A stretch of 64,000 bases of DNA from NCBI RefSeq assembly GCF_006716565.1, contig NZ_VFPG01000001.1, positions 4,898,001-4,962,000 of the forward strand. The letters run 5' to 3'. The DNA is from Nocardia bhagyanarayanae. GTDB lineage: Bacteria > Actinomycetota > Actinomycetes > Mycobacteriales > Mycobacteriaceae. Position 1 is the stretch's first letter. Each line of letters opens with the position of its first letter. The notes under the pieces are model-generated. The model had not been told where the DNA came from and ran no database searches. It saw only the letters and a program-made list of their open reading frames with translations. The translations under genes were made by a program, and so were the position numbers. Below, one piece after another: positions 40,916 through 49,408 of this stretch.

Positions 40916-42070
40916 ATGACCTCTGATTCAACGTCCACAGGTGGTTCGGGGACGCGGCGCGCGCGGTTGGGTTGGGTGCTCACCCTCGCGGCGACCGTTC
41001 TGCCCGGCTTCACGGCGACAGCACCACCCGCGGCGGCCGACCCAGCCGGCTACCACATCTACGCCCACGGCTTCCTCAGCAACGGCATTGCCGGCTACAA
41101 CGCTTCCGACACAGACCAGCCGACGCCGATCCAGGGCAAGCCGATGCCCGGCGCGCTGAACTGGCCGCAGGCGCCTACCCCGGACGGCCGGTTCCTGTTC
41201 GTCGCCCCGGGAACGAACCCCCAGCTGATCCCCTACGCCATAGGCGCCGATGGCGAACTCACCGAGGGGACGCCGCTCGCGATGCCCGATGTCCCGGTGG
41301 ACATCATCTTCGCGCCGAACAACCGCGACGCCTTCGTCGTCGTCGGCCTGCGGAATGCGCAGGTGGTGCCGGTGCGCATCGGCGCTGACGGAACTCCCAC
41401 CCGCAACGGTTCGCCCATGCCTTTCGGGGAGTCGCTCGACGGTGTCGCCTCGGGGACCGTCTCGCCGGACGGCAAGCAGTTGTACGTGGCCAGCCTGCTA
41501 CCCCGTCAGCTTCTGGTGTTCGACATCAATGCCGATGGGTCGGTTTCCCCGGTCAAGCAGCGGGTGTCGACCGGGTTGAATCCGATCTATCCGCGGGTCA
41601 CCCCGGACGGCAGACACGTGTATGTCATCAACGAGATCAGCGGTTCGGTGTCCGGCTTCGCGCGGGCCGGGGACGGCACGCTCACGGAGGTCGGAGGGTC
41701 GCCGTTCCCGACCGGCATGCTGCCGCACGTCACGAGCATCACGCCCGACGGTCGCTTCCTGTATGTGCCGAACATGGGGTCGGGTCACATCAGCTCCTTC
41801 GCGGTGGAGCCGAACGGTGTGCTCACCCCGCTGTCCGATGTCGCTTTCGCCCCGGAGAAGCCCGGCACTTTCGCCGAATCGTCGGTGATGTCGCCGAGCG
41901 GTGAGGTGCTGTGGGCGCTGGGTACCGACCCGTTGCGCGGCGGCGAGGAGATCCTGCGGCGGTTCACAGTCGGCTCCGACGGTGTCCTCGCCCTGGATGA
42001 ATCGGTCGCGGTCTACACCGGCACCTATGTTGCCGACGGTCGAACGTTGTCGCTGGTTCCACGACGCTGA
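40916..42070 (+). CDS. secreted beta-propeller protein (YVTN/lactonase-like), copy 3
   Basis: 384 residues from ATG at 40916; no strong Shine-Dalgarno. Signal peptide with RRARLGWVLTLAATVLPGF and cleavage near PPAAADP. Propeller repeats: TVSPDGKQLYVASLLPRQLL, VTPDGRHVYVINEISGSVSG, ITPDGRFLYVPNMGSGHISS. Paralogue of the proteins at 33892 and 35282 but without an AT palindrome in front; instead a TGTCCA element shared with the SnoaL-like gene at 33445. Confidence 0.78.
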   Translation: MTSDSTSTGGSGTRRARLGWVLTLAATVLPGFTATAPPAAADPAGYHIYAHGFLSNGIAGYNASDTDQPTPIQGKPMPGALNWPQAPTPDGRFLFVAPGTNPQLIPYAIGADGELTEGTPLAMPDVPVDIIFAPNNRDAFVVVGLRNAQVVPVRIGADGTPTRNGSPMPFGESLDGVASGTVSPDGKQLYVASLLPRQLLVFDINADGSVSPVKQRVSTGLNPIYPRVTPDGRHVYVINEISGSVSGFARAGDGTLTEVGGSPFPTGMLPHVTSITPDGRFLYVPNMGSGHISSFAVEPNGVLTPLSDVAFAPEKPGTFAESSVMSPSGEVLWALGTDPLRGGEEILRRFTVGSDGVLALDESVAVYTGTYVADGRTLSLVPRR

Positions 42071-42081
42071 TCTGACGCACT

Positions 42082-42111
42082 AGGCCCCTCCGCCGTCGGC
42101 CGGAGGGGCCT
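42082..42111 (+). terminator. terminator
   Basis: Perfect 11-bp arms (42082-42092 with 42101-42111) followed by TT, 11 bases after the propeller stop. Confidence 0.8.
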
Positions 42112-42151
42112 TTCGCGTGTCGGCGCTATGCGCAGCATCACCGCAGTTACG

Positions 42152-42175
42152 CAACTAAGTTAATTAATTTAGTTG
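42152..42175. promoter_or_regulatory. MarR operator
   Basis: 24-base near-perfect palindrome: outer arms CAACTAA and TTAGTTG around a central TAATTA. Ends 12 bases before the MarR ATG, so a bound repressor would cover the start region. Different in sequence from the AT-palindrome family. Confidence 0.72.
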
Positions 42176-42187
42176 TATGGTTGGCTA

Positions 42188-42616
42188 ATGACTTCCGCAC
42201 CGTCCACCGCGCGAGAACTGGGTGAAGTCCTGCATCCGATCGCCCGGCGCCTGCTCGCCGGCCGGACGATCTCGGCAGGCAAGCTCGGCGTCCTCGGCTA
42301 TCTGTCCACCCACGGCCGAGCCACCGCGACCACGCTGGCGACCGTCCAGACCGTCAGCCCCCAAGCCATCGCCACGGCCGTGCGCGAACTCGAAGCCCTC
42401 GCGCTCGTCGTGCGCACCCCCGACAGCGAGGACCGCCGTCGGATCTGGGTCGAGCTGACCGACGCGGGCCGCGACCGGCTCGTCGAGGAGCGGGCGGTGG
42501 GGTTGGACTGGCTGGCGCGCGCCATCGACCAGCGACTCACCGACGAGGAACGTGACGCCCTCGGCTTGGCGCTGCCCGCGTTGCGGAAATTGGCCGCCGC
42601 GGGGCCGATCGAATGA
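42188..42616 (+). CDS. MarR-family regulator
   Basis: 142 residues from ATG at 42188. Winged helix: KLGVLGYLSTHGRATATTLA, TVSPQAIATAVRELEALALV, and the wing TPDSEDRRRIWVELTDAGRD. Likely represses itself and the efflux gene with which it overlaps (ATGA at 42613), binding the palindrome just upstream. A self-contained drug/solvent-response pair that may not belong to the catabolic regulon. Confidence 0.9.
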   Translation: MTSAPSTARELGEVLHPIARRLLAGRTISAGKLGVLGYLSTHGRATATTLATVQTVSPQAIATAVRELEALALVVRTPDSEDRRRIWVELTDAGRDRLVEERAVGLDWLARAIDQRLTDEERDALGLALPALRKLAAAGPIE

Positions 42617-44007
42617 TCGCCCCGCGCCGATTGACCCCCGCTCTCGTCTACACCGCCCTTACTTCGGCCATCGTCAGCTCGCTCGGCATGTTGCTGGTGC
42701 CCGCGATCTCGCGCGACATGAATGTCGACGTGAGCGCGGCGCAATGGATGCTCACCGTCAACCTGCTGGTCGGCGCGGTGACAACCCCGGTCATGGGCAG
42801 GCTCAGCGACGGCCCGCACAAGAAGCGGCTGCTGCTGTGGTCGTTGACCATCATTTCGATCGGGTCGGTCGTGGCGGCCGTGGCCACCGATTTCGCGGTG
42901 TTCCTGATCGGACGCGCGTTGCAAGGACTCAGTTACGGGATCGTGCCGGTGACCATCGCGCTCGCCCGCCGCTATCTGCCCGCCGACGAAGTGCGCAACG
43001 GCATCTCGACCCTGTCGGTCACGGTGACCGCCGGGCTCGGGCTCGGCTACCCGCTCACCGGCATCTTCGCCGATGTCTTCAGTTATCGCTTCGCCTTCTG
43101 GGCGGCAGCATTGTTCCTGCTGACGACCGTGCTCGTGGTCTGGAAAGTGGTGCCGGACGGCCCGGACGAGCGGGCACCACGCACGTCGTTCGACCTGCGT
43201 GGTGCCCTGCTGCTCGGTGGTGGTCTCGCGGCGTTGCTGCTCGTCGCCGGTGAAGGTTCGCGGTGGGGGTGGGGTTCGCCGTGGACGATCGGCCTGCTCG
43301 TCGTCTCCCTGGCGATCCTGACAGCGTGGGCGTTGGTGGAACTGCGCACCGAGCACGCGCTGGTCGATCTGGGGGTGCTGCGTGCAGGTGACGCGCTGGT
43401 TGCCAACGGCACCGCCATCGGACTCGGCGCCGCGATGTACGCCTGCCTGTCGATCGCCAGTCTGATCGCGCAGGCACCCGCCACCACCGGCTACGGCATC
43501 GCGATGCCACTGTTCTGGGCCGGATTCGTCATGCTGCCGCTGTCGGTCGGCAGTTTCGCGGCGAACCGGGTTGTCCGGGTGGCCTCGGCCCGTACCCCCA
43601 TGCGCGCCTTGCTGATTCCCGGCGCCGCTCTGGTCACCGCGTCCAGCCTGCTGCTGTGGCTAGCCCACGACGAGCTCTGGGAGATTCTCCTCGGCATGTT
43701 CGGCTTCGGCGCGGGCATCGGCACGACCTATGCGGCGATGCCGGCACTGATCGCGCGCAGTGTCGCCGACCGTGAGCTCGGCAGCGCCGTGAGCTTCAAC
43801 CAAGTTCTGCGTACCGTCGGCGGCTCGTTCGGTAGCGCCATGTCCGGCGCGATCCTCGCCGCCCACCTCGCCCCCGACGGCTACCCGAGTAGTACCGGAA
43901 TCGGCATCGCACTGGCGGTCGGTGCCGTCGGCTGCACCGCGGTACTCACCGTTCTCCTGGCCGCCCACCTGATGACGCGGCGCGAGCGTGAGAGGTCACC
44001 TCACTGA
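42613..44007 (+). CDS. MFS efflux transporter, DHA2 type
   Basis: 464 residues, about fourteen hydrophobic helices. DHA2 marks: QWMLTVNLLVGAVTTPVMGR and LSDGPHKKRLLLWSL between helices 2 and 3, GRALQGLSYGIVPVTIALAR, and a proline/glycine-rich helix 5 (LGYPLTG). Drug:H+ antiporter-type exporter co-translated with the MarR repressor. Its 3' end overlaps an SDR remnant on the other strand. Confidence 0.88.
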   Translation: MIAPRRLTPALVYTALTSAIVSSLGMLLVPAISRDMNVDVSAAQWMLTVNLLVGAVTTPVMGRLSDGPHKKRLLLWSLTIISIGSVVAAVATDFAVFLIGRALQGLSYGIVPVTIALARRYLPADEVRNGISTLSVTVTAGLGLGYPLTGIFADVFSYRFAFWAAALFLLTTVLVVWKVVPDGPDERAPRTSFDLRGALLLGGGLAALLLVAGEGSRWGWGSPWTIGLLVVSLAILTAWALVELRTEHALVDLGVLRAGDALVANGTAIGLGAAMYACLSIASLIAQAPATTGYGIAMPLFWAGFVMLPLSVGSFAANRVVRVASARTPMRALLIPGAALVTASSLLLWLAHDELWEILLGMFGFGAGIGTTYAAMPALIARSVADRELGSAVSFNQVLRTVGGSFGSAMSGAILAAHLAPDGYPSSTGIGIALAVGAVGCTAVLTVLLAAHLMTRRERERSPH

Positions 44008-44132
44008 CGAGGGTGTGGAGCGAGGCCTGTCAGGACCGGCAAATGGGGATCGGCCGCGGTCGCTACCGGGCAACCGCCCATCCCGCTCGCCGCGCCGGTG
44101 ATGACGGCGACCTTGCCGTCCAGCAGGTTCAC
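44001..44132 (-). pseudogene. SDR remnant, N-terminal end only
   Basis: Starts at GTG 44132 in a GTGA overlap with the aldehyde dehydrogenase stop and reads VNLLDGKVAVITGAASGMG, the TGxxxGxG dinucleotide-binding start of a short-chain dehydrogenase, then runs 24 unrelated residues to a stop at 44001. The remaining 200 or more residues of the enzyme are gone; the break lies where the MFS gene on the other strand ends. Confidence 0.7.
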
Positions 44133-45592
44133 AGCGGCCACTGCAGGTGTTTGACTTCGAAGAATTCGCGGAATCCTTCTTCGCCGCCTTCCCGGCCGAT
44201 GCCGCTGTGGCCGGGGCCGCCCCAGGGGGCGTCGGGGCGCATGCCGCCGCCACCGTTGATGGTGACGGTGCCCGAGCGCAGCCGCCGGGCGAACTCGATC
44301 GCGGCGGGCGTCGGTCCCCAGACGTTGGCGTTGAGGGCGTATTTGACGTCGTTGGCCATGCGGACGGCGTCGTCGAGGTCGGTATAGGGCATGACGACGC
44401 CGACGGGGGCGAACAGTTCTTCCTGGGCGATCTCGGCTTCGTTCGGCACACCGGTCACCAGGGTCGGCTCGAGGAAGAATCCGTCGTCGAGGCCTGCCGG
44501 TCGGCCGCCACCGACGGGGATGTCGGCGCCCGCGTCACGTGCTCGGGCGAGGAACCCTTCGACGTTGGCGCGGTGTTCACCGGTGATGAGTGGGCCGAGG
44601 ACGGTGTCGGGTGCGAGCGGGTCACCGACGGTGAGGGTGCGCAGGAACGCGCCCGAACGCTCGACGTATTCGTCGAAATCAGCCTGCGGCACCAGGGTTC
44701 GTGTGGTCGCTCCGCAAGCTTGGCCGCTGTTACGGGTGAACCGCAGCGCCGAGGCGGGGACCGCGCGTTCCAGGTCGGTGCCAGGCAGCACGATGTTGGG
44801 TGACTTGCCGCCGAGCTCGAGAACCACCTTCTTCAGCGTCGGTGCGGCCAAGGTGAGGATCGTGCTGCCGACGGCGGGGGAGCCGGTGAAGGTGACCATG
44901 TCGACGTCGGCAGCGGTGACGACCTGTTCGGTGACCGCCGGTGGTCCGAACACGAAATTGACCGCACCCGCGGGGAATCCGGCTTCCGCGACCAGCCTGA
45001 CGAACGCGGCGGTGAGCAGCACTGCTTTGGGCGAGGTGACCAGTACGGTGGAACAGCCCGCGGCGAGGGCGGCGCCGAGTTTGTAGGCGCTCATCATGAT
45101 CGGCACGTTGTAGGCGACGATCGCGGCGACCACGCCCGCGGGTTGGCGCAGCAGCAGGCTGCTGGTGGTGATCGGGTCGTGGTCGAGCGGCATGGGCTGT
45201 TCGTAGCCGTCGCGGGGGCCCCGGATGGCGGCGTCGGCGAACCAGCGGAAGAACTTCGCGGGCAGGTCGACGTGGAGGGTGGCTCCGCTGCTGATCGGGG
45301 TACCGATCTCGGTGGCCGCGAGCCCGACCAGTTCTTCGCGGTTCTCCTCGAGCAGGTCGGCGAGGCGGTGCAGCAGGGCGCCGCGCTCGGCGGGACCGAG
45401 ACGGCTCCACGCACCACCGTCGAAGGCGCGCCGGGCAGCGGTGACGGCCGCGGTCACCTGGGCGGGGCCGCTGGCGGGGGTGAGCGCCACCTGGAGTCCG
45501 GTCGCGGGGTTGATCGTGGCGATGGCGTCGCCGCCACCACCGCTCCAACGACCGTCGATGTAACTCGCGGCCGCGCCGATCACAGTTGTCAT
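44129..45592 (-). CDS. NAD(P)-dependent aldehyde dehydrogenase
   Basis: 487 residues, AAAAGGA before the ATG. Catalytic Glu259 (VLELGGKSPN) and Cys293 (NSGQACGATT), with VAYNVPIMM and FTGSPAVGST in the cofactor domain. Full length and apparently intact, although both flanking genes are broken SDR remnants. Presumably once worked next to those dehydrogenases in oxidising an alcohol to an acid. No AT palindrome directly upstream; transcription may come through from the AraC gene. Confidence 0.9.
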   Translation of the reverse strand: MTTVIGAAASYIDGRWSGGGGDAIATINPATGLQVALTPASGPAQVTAAVTAARRAFDGGAWSRLGPAERGALLHRLADLLEENREELVGLAATEIGTPISSGATLHVDLPAKFFRWFADAAIRGPRDGYEQPMPLDHDPITTSSLLLRQPAGVVAAIVAYNVPIMMSAYKLGAALAAGCSTVLVTSPKAVLLTAAFVRLVAEAGFPAGAVNFVFGPPAVTEQVVTAADVDMVTFTGSPAVGSTILTLAAPTLKKVVLELGGKSPNIVLPGTDLERAVPASALRFTRNSGQACGATTRTLVPQADFDEYVERSGAFLRTLTVGDPLAPDTVLGPLITGEHRANVEGFLARARDAGADIPVGGGRPAGLDDGFFLEPTLVTGVPNEAEIAQEELFAPVGVVMPYTDLDDAVRMANDVKYALNANVWGPTPAAIEFARRLRSGTVTINGGGGMRPDAPWGGPGHSGIGREGGEEGFREFFEVKHLQWPL

Positions 45593-45636
45593 GCGTGAAT
45601 CCTTTTAGGGTAGAAATCAATTCGAGAAGGGGGCGG

Positions 45637-45896
45637 TCATCCCGCCGGATAGCCGCCGTCGACGACGAATTCGCCGCCGGTGGCGTAGGCGGCACGGTCG
45701 GACAGCAGCCGGCACGCCATCTCCGCGATCTCCCGGGGCTGGGCGAGCCGGGCCGAGGGGATGCGCGCCATGATGGTGTCGCCGCTGCGGCGCATGGCGT
45801 CCTTCATCAGGTCGGTGTCGGTGTAGCCGGCGCAAACCGCCTTGATCCGGATGGTCGACGCGTATTCGATGGCGGCGGTCTTGGCCGATCTGCCTC
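45637..45896 (-). pseudogene. SDR remnant, C-terminal part only
   Basis: Frame reading SAKTAAIEYASTIRIKAVCA, GYTDTDLMKDAMRRSGDT and, before the stop at 45637, ATGGEFVVDGGYPAG: the end of a short-chain dehydrogenase from just after the catalytic YxxxK. No N-terminus is found upstream, where the AraC gene ends at 45946. It lies on the opposite side of the aldehyde dehydrogenase from the N-terminal remnant, in the wrong order to be one gene split by an insertion. Confidence 0.7.
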
Positions 45897-45945
45897 GTTC
45901 CGAGGTCTGGCCGCGTCGCCTCCCGGCTGTGGCCGGTGCGGCTGG

Positions 45946-46944
45946 TCAGGGACGGGCATCGAGGCCGCCGCGGCCGGCGCCGACGGCGGTCTCCGAGGGC
46001 AATTCACCGAACCGTTCGCGGTACTGCTGCGCGAAGCGGCCGAGGTGGAAAAAGCCCCACTTCATCGCCGCGTCGCTCACCGAAGCCGCTCTGCCGGAAG
46101 CCAGTTCGTCACGCACCCGGTCGAGTCGCACCGATCGGACATAGGTGCTGGGCGACATGCCTACCGCGTCGCGGAACCCCAGTTGGAGCGCTCGGGCAGT
46201 GACCCCTGCGCGGGCGGCGAGTTCGGCGGTCGAGATGTCGGCGTCGGGATGAGCGTGGATGTAGGCGACCGCCTCGCGCACCCGCGCGTGTCCGATGCTC
46301 GGTGCGGAGCCGGTCAGTATCGGTGTCAGCTGGCTCGGTGCGGTGAGCAGAATCTGTGTCATCAGCGTCGACTCGAGCTCGCGGCAGGCCAGTGGCATCG
46401 TCGACACCCCGCCTTCGCGGGCAAGTTCGTCGTAGACGAACCGGGTCGAGGCCAGCAGGGCGCGGCCCGCGGGGGAAACGATGGGAAAGGTGAGGTCGAA
46501 CCGGACCGGCTCGGTGTCCCGGCGGCCGAGCAGCCGAGCCGCGTGACGTTCGAACGGCATTCGGCGCAGGTTGATGTGATAGTGCGCGGCGTCGGCGCTC
46601 CAGCGGATGGACACCGGGGCGTCGTGCACGAACGCCACTCCGGCCTCACCCGCGCCGAAGGATCGGTGCGTGCCGCGTTGTGCCACCGTGCTCTGTCCCG
46701 CGACGGACAGATTCACGTGGTAGCACGTCTGCATCGGTGGTCCGTCGATGCGGGCGTCGGTGCCGTAGGCCATCCGGCCGACGGTCAGGCTTTCCGACCG
46801 CACCGCCTCGAGGGCGAAGTCGATCCCGCGACGCTCGTCGAGGACGAGCTCGTGGTGGGCGAAGGTGGCGGCCACGTGATCGTGGGCGGCTGCCGGATCT
46901 TCCGTGCGAAAGGTGCTCACGCACGCCGCGGGTGCTGACAACAA
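45946..46944 (-). CDS. AraC-family regulator
   Basis: 332 residues. The start is probably TTG at 46944, since the perfect Shine-Dalgarno AAAGGAGG stands 8 bases upstream; the next candidate, GTG at 46920, has none. N-terminal cupin-like AraC_binding_2 domain (about 20-200) and C-terminal double helix-turn-helix (about 225-320): DISTAELAARAGVTARALQL, AMKWGFFHLGRFAQQYRERF. Similar in build to NphR/XylS-type activators of aromatic catabolism. AT site 17 lies 37 bases upstream, between it and the hydantoinase-type operon it may activate. Confidence 0.86.
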   Translation of the reverse strand: MLSAPAACVSTFRTEDPAAAHDHVAATFAHHELVLDERRGIDFALEAVRSESLTVGRMAYGTDARIDGPPMQTCYHVNLSVAGQSTVAQRGTHRSFGAGEAGVAFVHDAPVSIRWSADAAHYHINLRRMPFERHAARLLGRRDTEPVRFDLTFPIVSPAGRALLASTRFVYDELAREGGVSTMPLACRELESTLMTQILLTAPSQLTPILTGSAPSIGHARVREAVAYIHAHPDADISTAELAARAGVTARALQLGFRDAVGMSPSTYVRSVRLDRVRDELASGRAASVSDAAMKWGFFHLGRFAQQYRERFGELPSETAVGAGRGGLDARP

Positions 46945-46980
46945 CGGCAGACCCTCCTTTCAGGCGTGGTAGGTATCACA

Positions 46981-46999
46981 TTGAATATAATATACTTTC
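46981..46999. promoter_or_regulatory. AT palindrome, site 17
   Basis: TTGAATATAATATACTTTC; divergent region between the AraC gene (37 bases away) and the 47130-53908 operon (131 bases away). Confidence 0.5.
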
Positions 47000-47129
47000 T
47001 TTTACTCGATCGTGCTTCGTTTGGCGGACAGCGTGCCTTCGCCGAGTGGATTGTGACCCAGATCTCTCGATCCTAGCGTCGTCCTCACGGCACTCGGCCG
47101 CACAATCCATCGCCCTAGGAGGACCCGCA

Positions 47130-47339
47130 ATGGCTGACGCACCGACACCACTCGAGGTGAACCGCGAACCTCGCGAGGGCACCTGTCCACGATGCGGCGC
47201 CGCCGAACTGCGCGCGTACCCCGTTGTCGCCGAACAGGGCTGGGTGCAGGTGGTCAAGTGCCAGCACTGCCTGCATTCCGTGACGCGGGAACCGTGGTAT
47301 CGGCTCGGTCCCATCCAGCTGCTCGCAGACCTGGTCTGA
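47130..47339 (+). CDS. small zinc-ribbon protein
   Basis: 69 residues with AGGAGG before the ATG. Zinc ribbon from CPRCGAAELRAYPV and KCQHCLHSVTREPW, i.e. two CxxC pairs about 28 residues apart. No other domain. Placed 25 bases before the A subunit of a hydantoinase/carboxylase-type enzyme; acetone-carboxylase-type complexes have a small third subunit, and a zinc-ribbon peptide could take this place (inference). Related in design to the peptide at 13559. Confidence 0.68.
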   Translation: MADAPTPLEVNREPREGTCPRCGAAELRAYPVVAEQGWVQVVKCQHCLHSVTREPWYRLGPIQLLADLV

Positions 47340-47364
47340 GAACCGAACTACTTCAGGAGTGACC

Positions 47365-49407
47365 ATGATCGCAGTCGATGTGGGCGGCACGTTCACCGAC
47401 GTCGTCGCCTGGCGCGACGGACGGATCCACACCGCCAAGATTTCCACCGACTACGCCGAGGTCGCGGGCCCGGTTCTGCGTGGCGCCGAGGAGCTGGGCG
47501 TGGCGGACGCGGCCGTATTCAACCACGCCAGCACGCACGGCCTCAACGCCGTGATCACCCGGCAGCTGCCCAAGATCGGCTTTCTGACCACGGAGGGCCA
47601 CCGCGACATCCTCGACATGGGCCGCGTCTGGCGCCCGGCCGAGGCCATTCTCGATCCGCACTGGCGGCGCAGTTTCGGCGACGCGTCCAGGCCGCTGGTG
47701 CAGCGCTACCTGCGGCGCGGCATCCACGAGCGGATCACCGCCGACGGCGGAGTACTCTTCGCACTCGACGAGGACCAGGCAAGGACCGAACTCGAGGTGC
47801 TGCGGCGGTGCGAGGTCGCCGGCGTCGCGATCTGCCTGATCAACGCCTACGTCGACCCCGTGCACGAAGTGCGGCTGCGCGAACTGGTGCGCGAGGTGCT
47901 CGGCGACGTGCCCTGCTCGATCTCGAGCGAGGTGTCGCCGCTGGCCAAGGAATACGCCCGTGCCTCCACCACGGTGATCGACACGCTGATGAAGATCATC
48001 TACTCCGATTACACCGCGGGCCTGGAGAAGGGCCTGAGCGAACTCGGTTTCGCCGGTCAGCTCAACTTCGCCGATTGCGCGGCGACCCTGGTCCCCTCGG
48101 CACAGGCGATGGAGCAGCCGTTCCGGATCGTATTCTCCGGCCCCGCTGCGGGAACCGTCGCCTGCGCGCATTTCGGCGCGCTGATCGAGGAGAACGACCT
48201 GCTGTGTGCCGACGTGGGCGGCACCTCATGTGACATCAGCGTGGTCAGCGGCGGCGAACCGTTCGTCGACACCACCTTCGAACTCGAGCACGACCTCGTG
48301 GTCAACGCCCTCGCCAACGACATCTCCAGCATCGGCGCGGGCGGCGGCAGCATCGTGTCGATCGGTGCCGCAGGCGAGATCCAGGTCGGACCCGACAGTG
48401 CGAGGGCGCAGCCCGGACCGGCCTGCTACGGCCGCGGCGGCACCCAGCCGACGACGACCGACACCTGCCTGCTGATCGGAATCCTGAACGCCGACGACTT
48501 CGCCGGCGGCGAACTGCAGCTCGACGCCGACGCCGCACGGCGGGCCTTCGAGTCCCTCGACACCGAGCTGGATCTGGCTCGTCGTGTTCGCTACGCCTAC
48601 GAGATGGCGGTCAACAACATGGCCGAGGGCGTGTTCAACGTCGCCATCAAGAACGGTGTCGATCCCCGCGACTACAGCCTGGTCGCCTTCGGTGCCGCGG
48701 GTCCGATGCTGCTGCCCGCGGTGCTCGACACGGTGCAGTGCAAACAGGTGATCGTGCCACCGAACCCCGGCCTGTTCTCCGCGGTCGGATTGCTTTCCAC
48801 CGACCAGGTTTTCACGGTCGACCGCAGCGCGTACCTCATGCTCACCGGGGAGGCGGCTCCCGCGATCGACGCGTTGTTCGCCGAGATGGAGGAACAGTTG
48901 CGGGCGCGCACGGGCGGCGGGTCGGTGCGGATGCTACGCAGCATGGACGCCCATCTGGCCGGACAGAGCTGGGAAACCCCGTTCGTGCCCGTGCCGAGCG
49001 GCACGATCGACGATGCCGCCGTCGCCACCATCGTGTCGGCCTTCTACGACACCTACGAGGCCCGCTCGGGCAACCGCTTCGAGATCATGCCCGTCGAAGG
49101 CGTGACGTTCCGGGTGCGCGCGGTGCTCGACACCCCCAAAGTCGAATACGCCGAACTCCCGAGCCGGTCGGCGGCAGACGGGCCTCTCACCCCGATCCGC
49201 ACCGTGACCCTGCGGTACCTGGGTGACCTCGACGCGGACGGCGTCGGCGCCCAGCAGGCCCACGTCTACGACCGCACGAGCCTGCGAGCCGGCGATCTGC
49301 TCGACGGCCCCGCCGTGGTCGAGGAAGAACTGTCGACCACTCACATCGGCGCGGGGCAGCAGGCCATCGTCGGCGAGTACGGCGAAATCGTGATCCGGAG
49401 GAAGTGA
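47365..49407 (+). CDS. hydantoinase/oxoprolinase A-type subunit (HyuA)
   Basis: 680 residues from ATG at 47365 (AGGAG at 6 bases). ASKHA-fold ATP-binding marks: MIAVDVGGTFTDVVAW at the N-terminus, VFSGPAAGTVACAHFG, LLCADVGGTSCDISVVSGGE, and SIGAGGGSIVSI. The family couples ATP hydrolysis to ring opening (N-methylhydantoin, 5-oxoproline) or to carboxylation of ketones (acetone, acetophenone). The C-terminal domain is complete. Forms a complex with the B subunit one base downstream. Ketone carboxylation would suit this acid-degrading island, but sequence alone does not choose. Confidence 0.88.
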   Translation: MIAVDVGGTFTDVVAWRDGRIHTAKISTDYAEVAGPVLRGAEELGVADAAVFNHASTHGLNAVITRQLPKIGFLTTEGHRDILDMGRVWRPAEAILDPHWRRSFGDASRPLVQRYLRRGIHERITADGGVLFALDEDQARTELEVLRRCEVAGVAICLINAYVDPVHEVRLRELVREVLGDVPCSISSEVSPLAKEYARASTTVIDTLMKIIYSDYTAGLEKGLSELGFAGQLNFADCAATLVPSAQAMEQPFRIVFSGPAAGTVACAHFGALIEENDLLCADVGGTSCDISVVSGGEPFVDTTFELEHDLVVNALANDISSIGAGGGSIVSIGAAGEIQVGPDSARAQPGPACYGRGGTQPTTTDTCLLIGILNADDFAGGELQLDADAARRAFESLDTELDLARRVRYAYEMAVNNMAEGVFNVAIKNGVDPRDYSLVAFGAAGPMLLPAVLDTVQCKQVIVPPNPGLFSAVGLLSTDQVFTVDRSAYLMLTGEAAPAIDALFAEMEEQLRARTGGGSVRMLRSMDAHLAGQSWETPFVPVPSGTIDDAAVATIVSAFYDTYEARSGNRFEIMPVEGVTFRVRAVLDTPKVEYAELPSRSAADGPLTPIRTVTLRYLGDLDADGVGAQQAHVYDRTSLRAGDLLDGPAVVEEELSTTHIGAGQQAIVGEYGEIVIRRK

Positions 49408-49408
49408 C

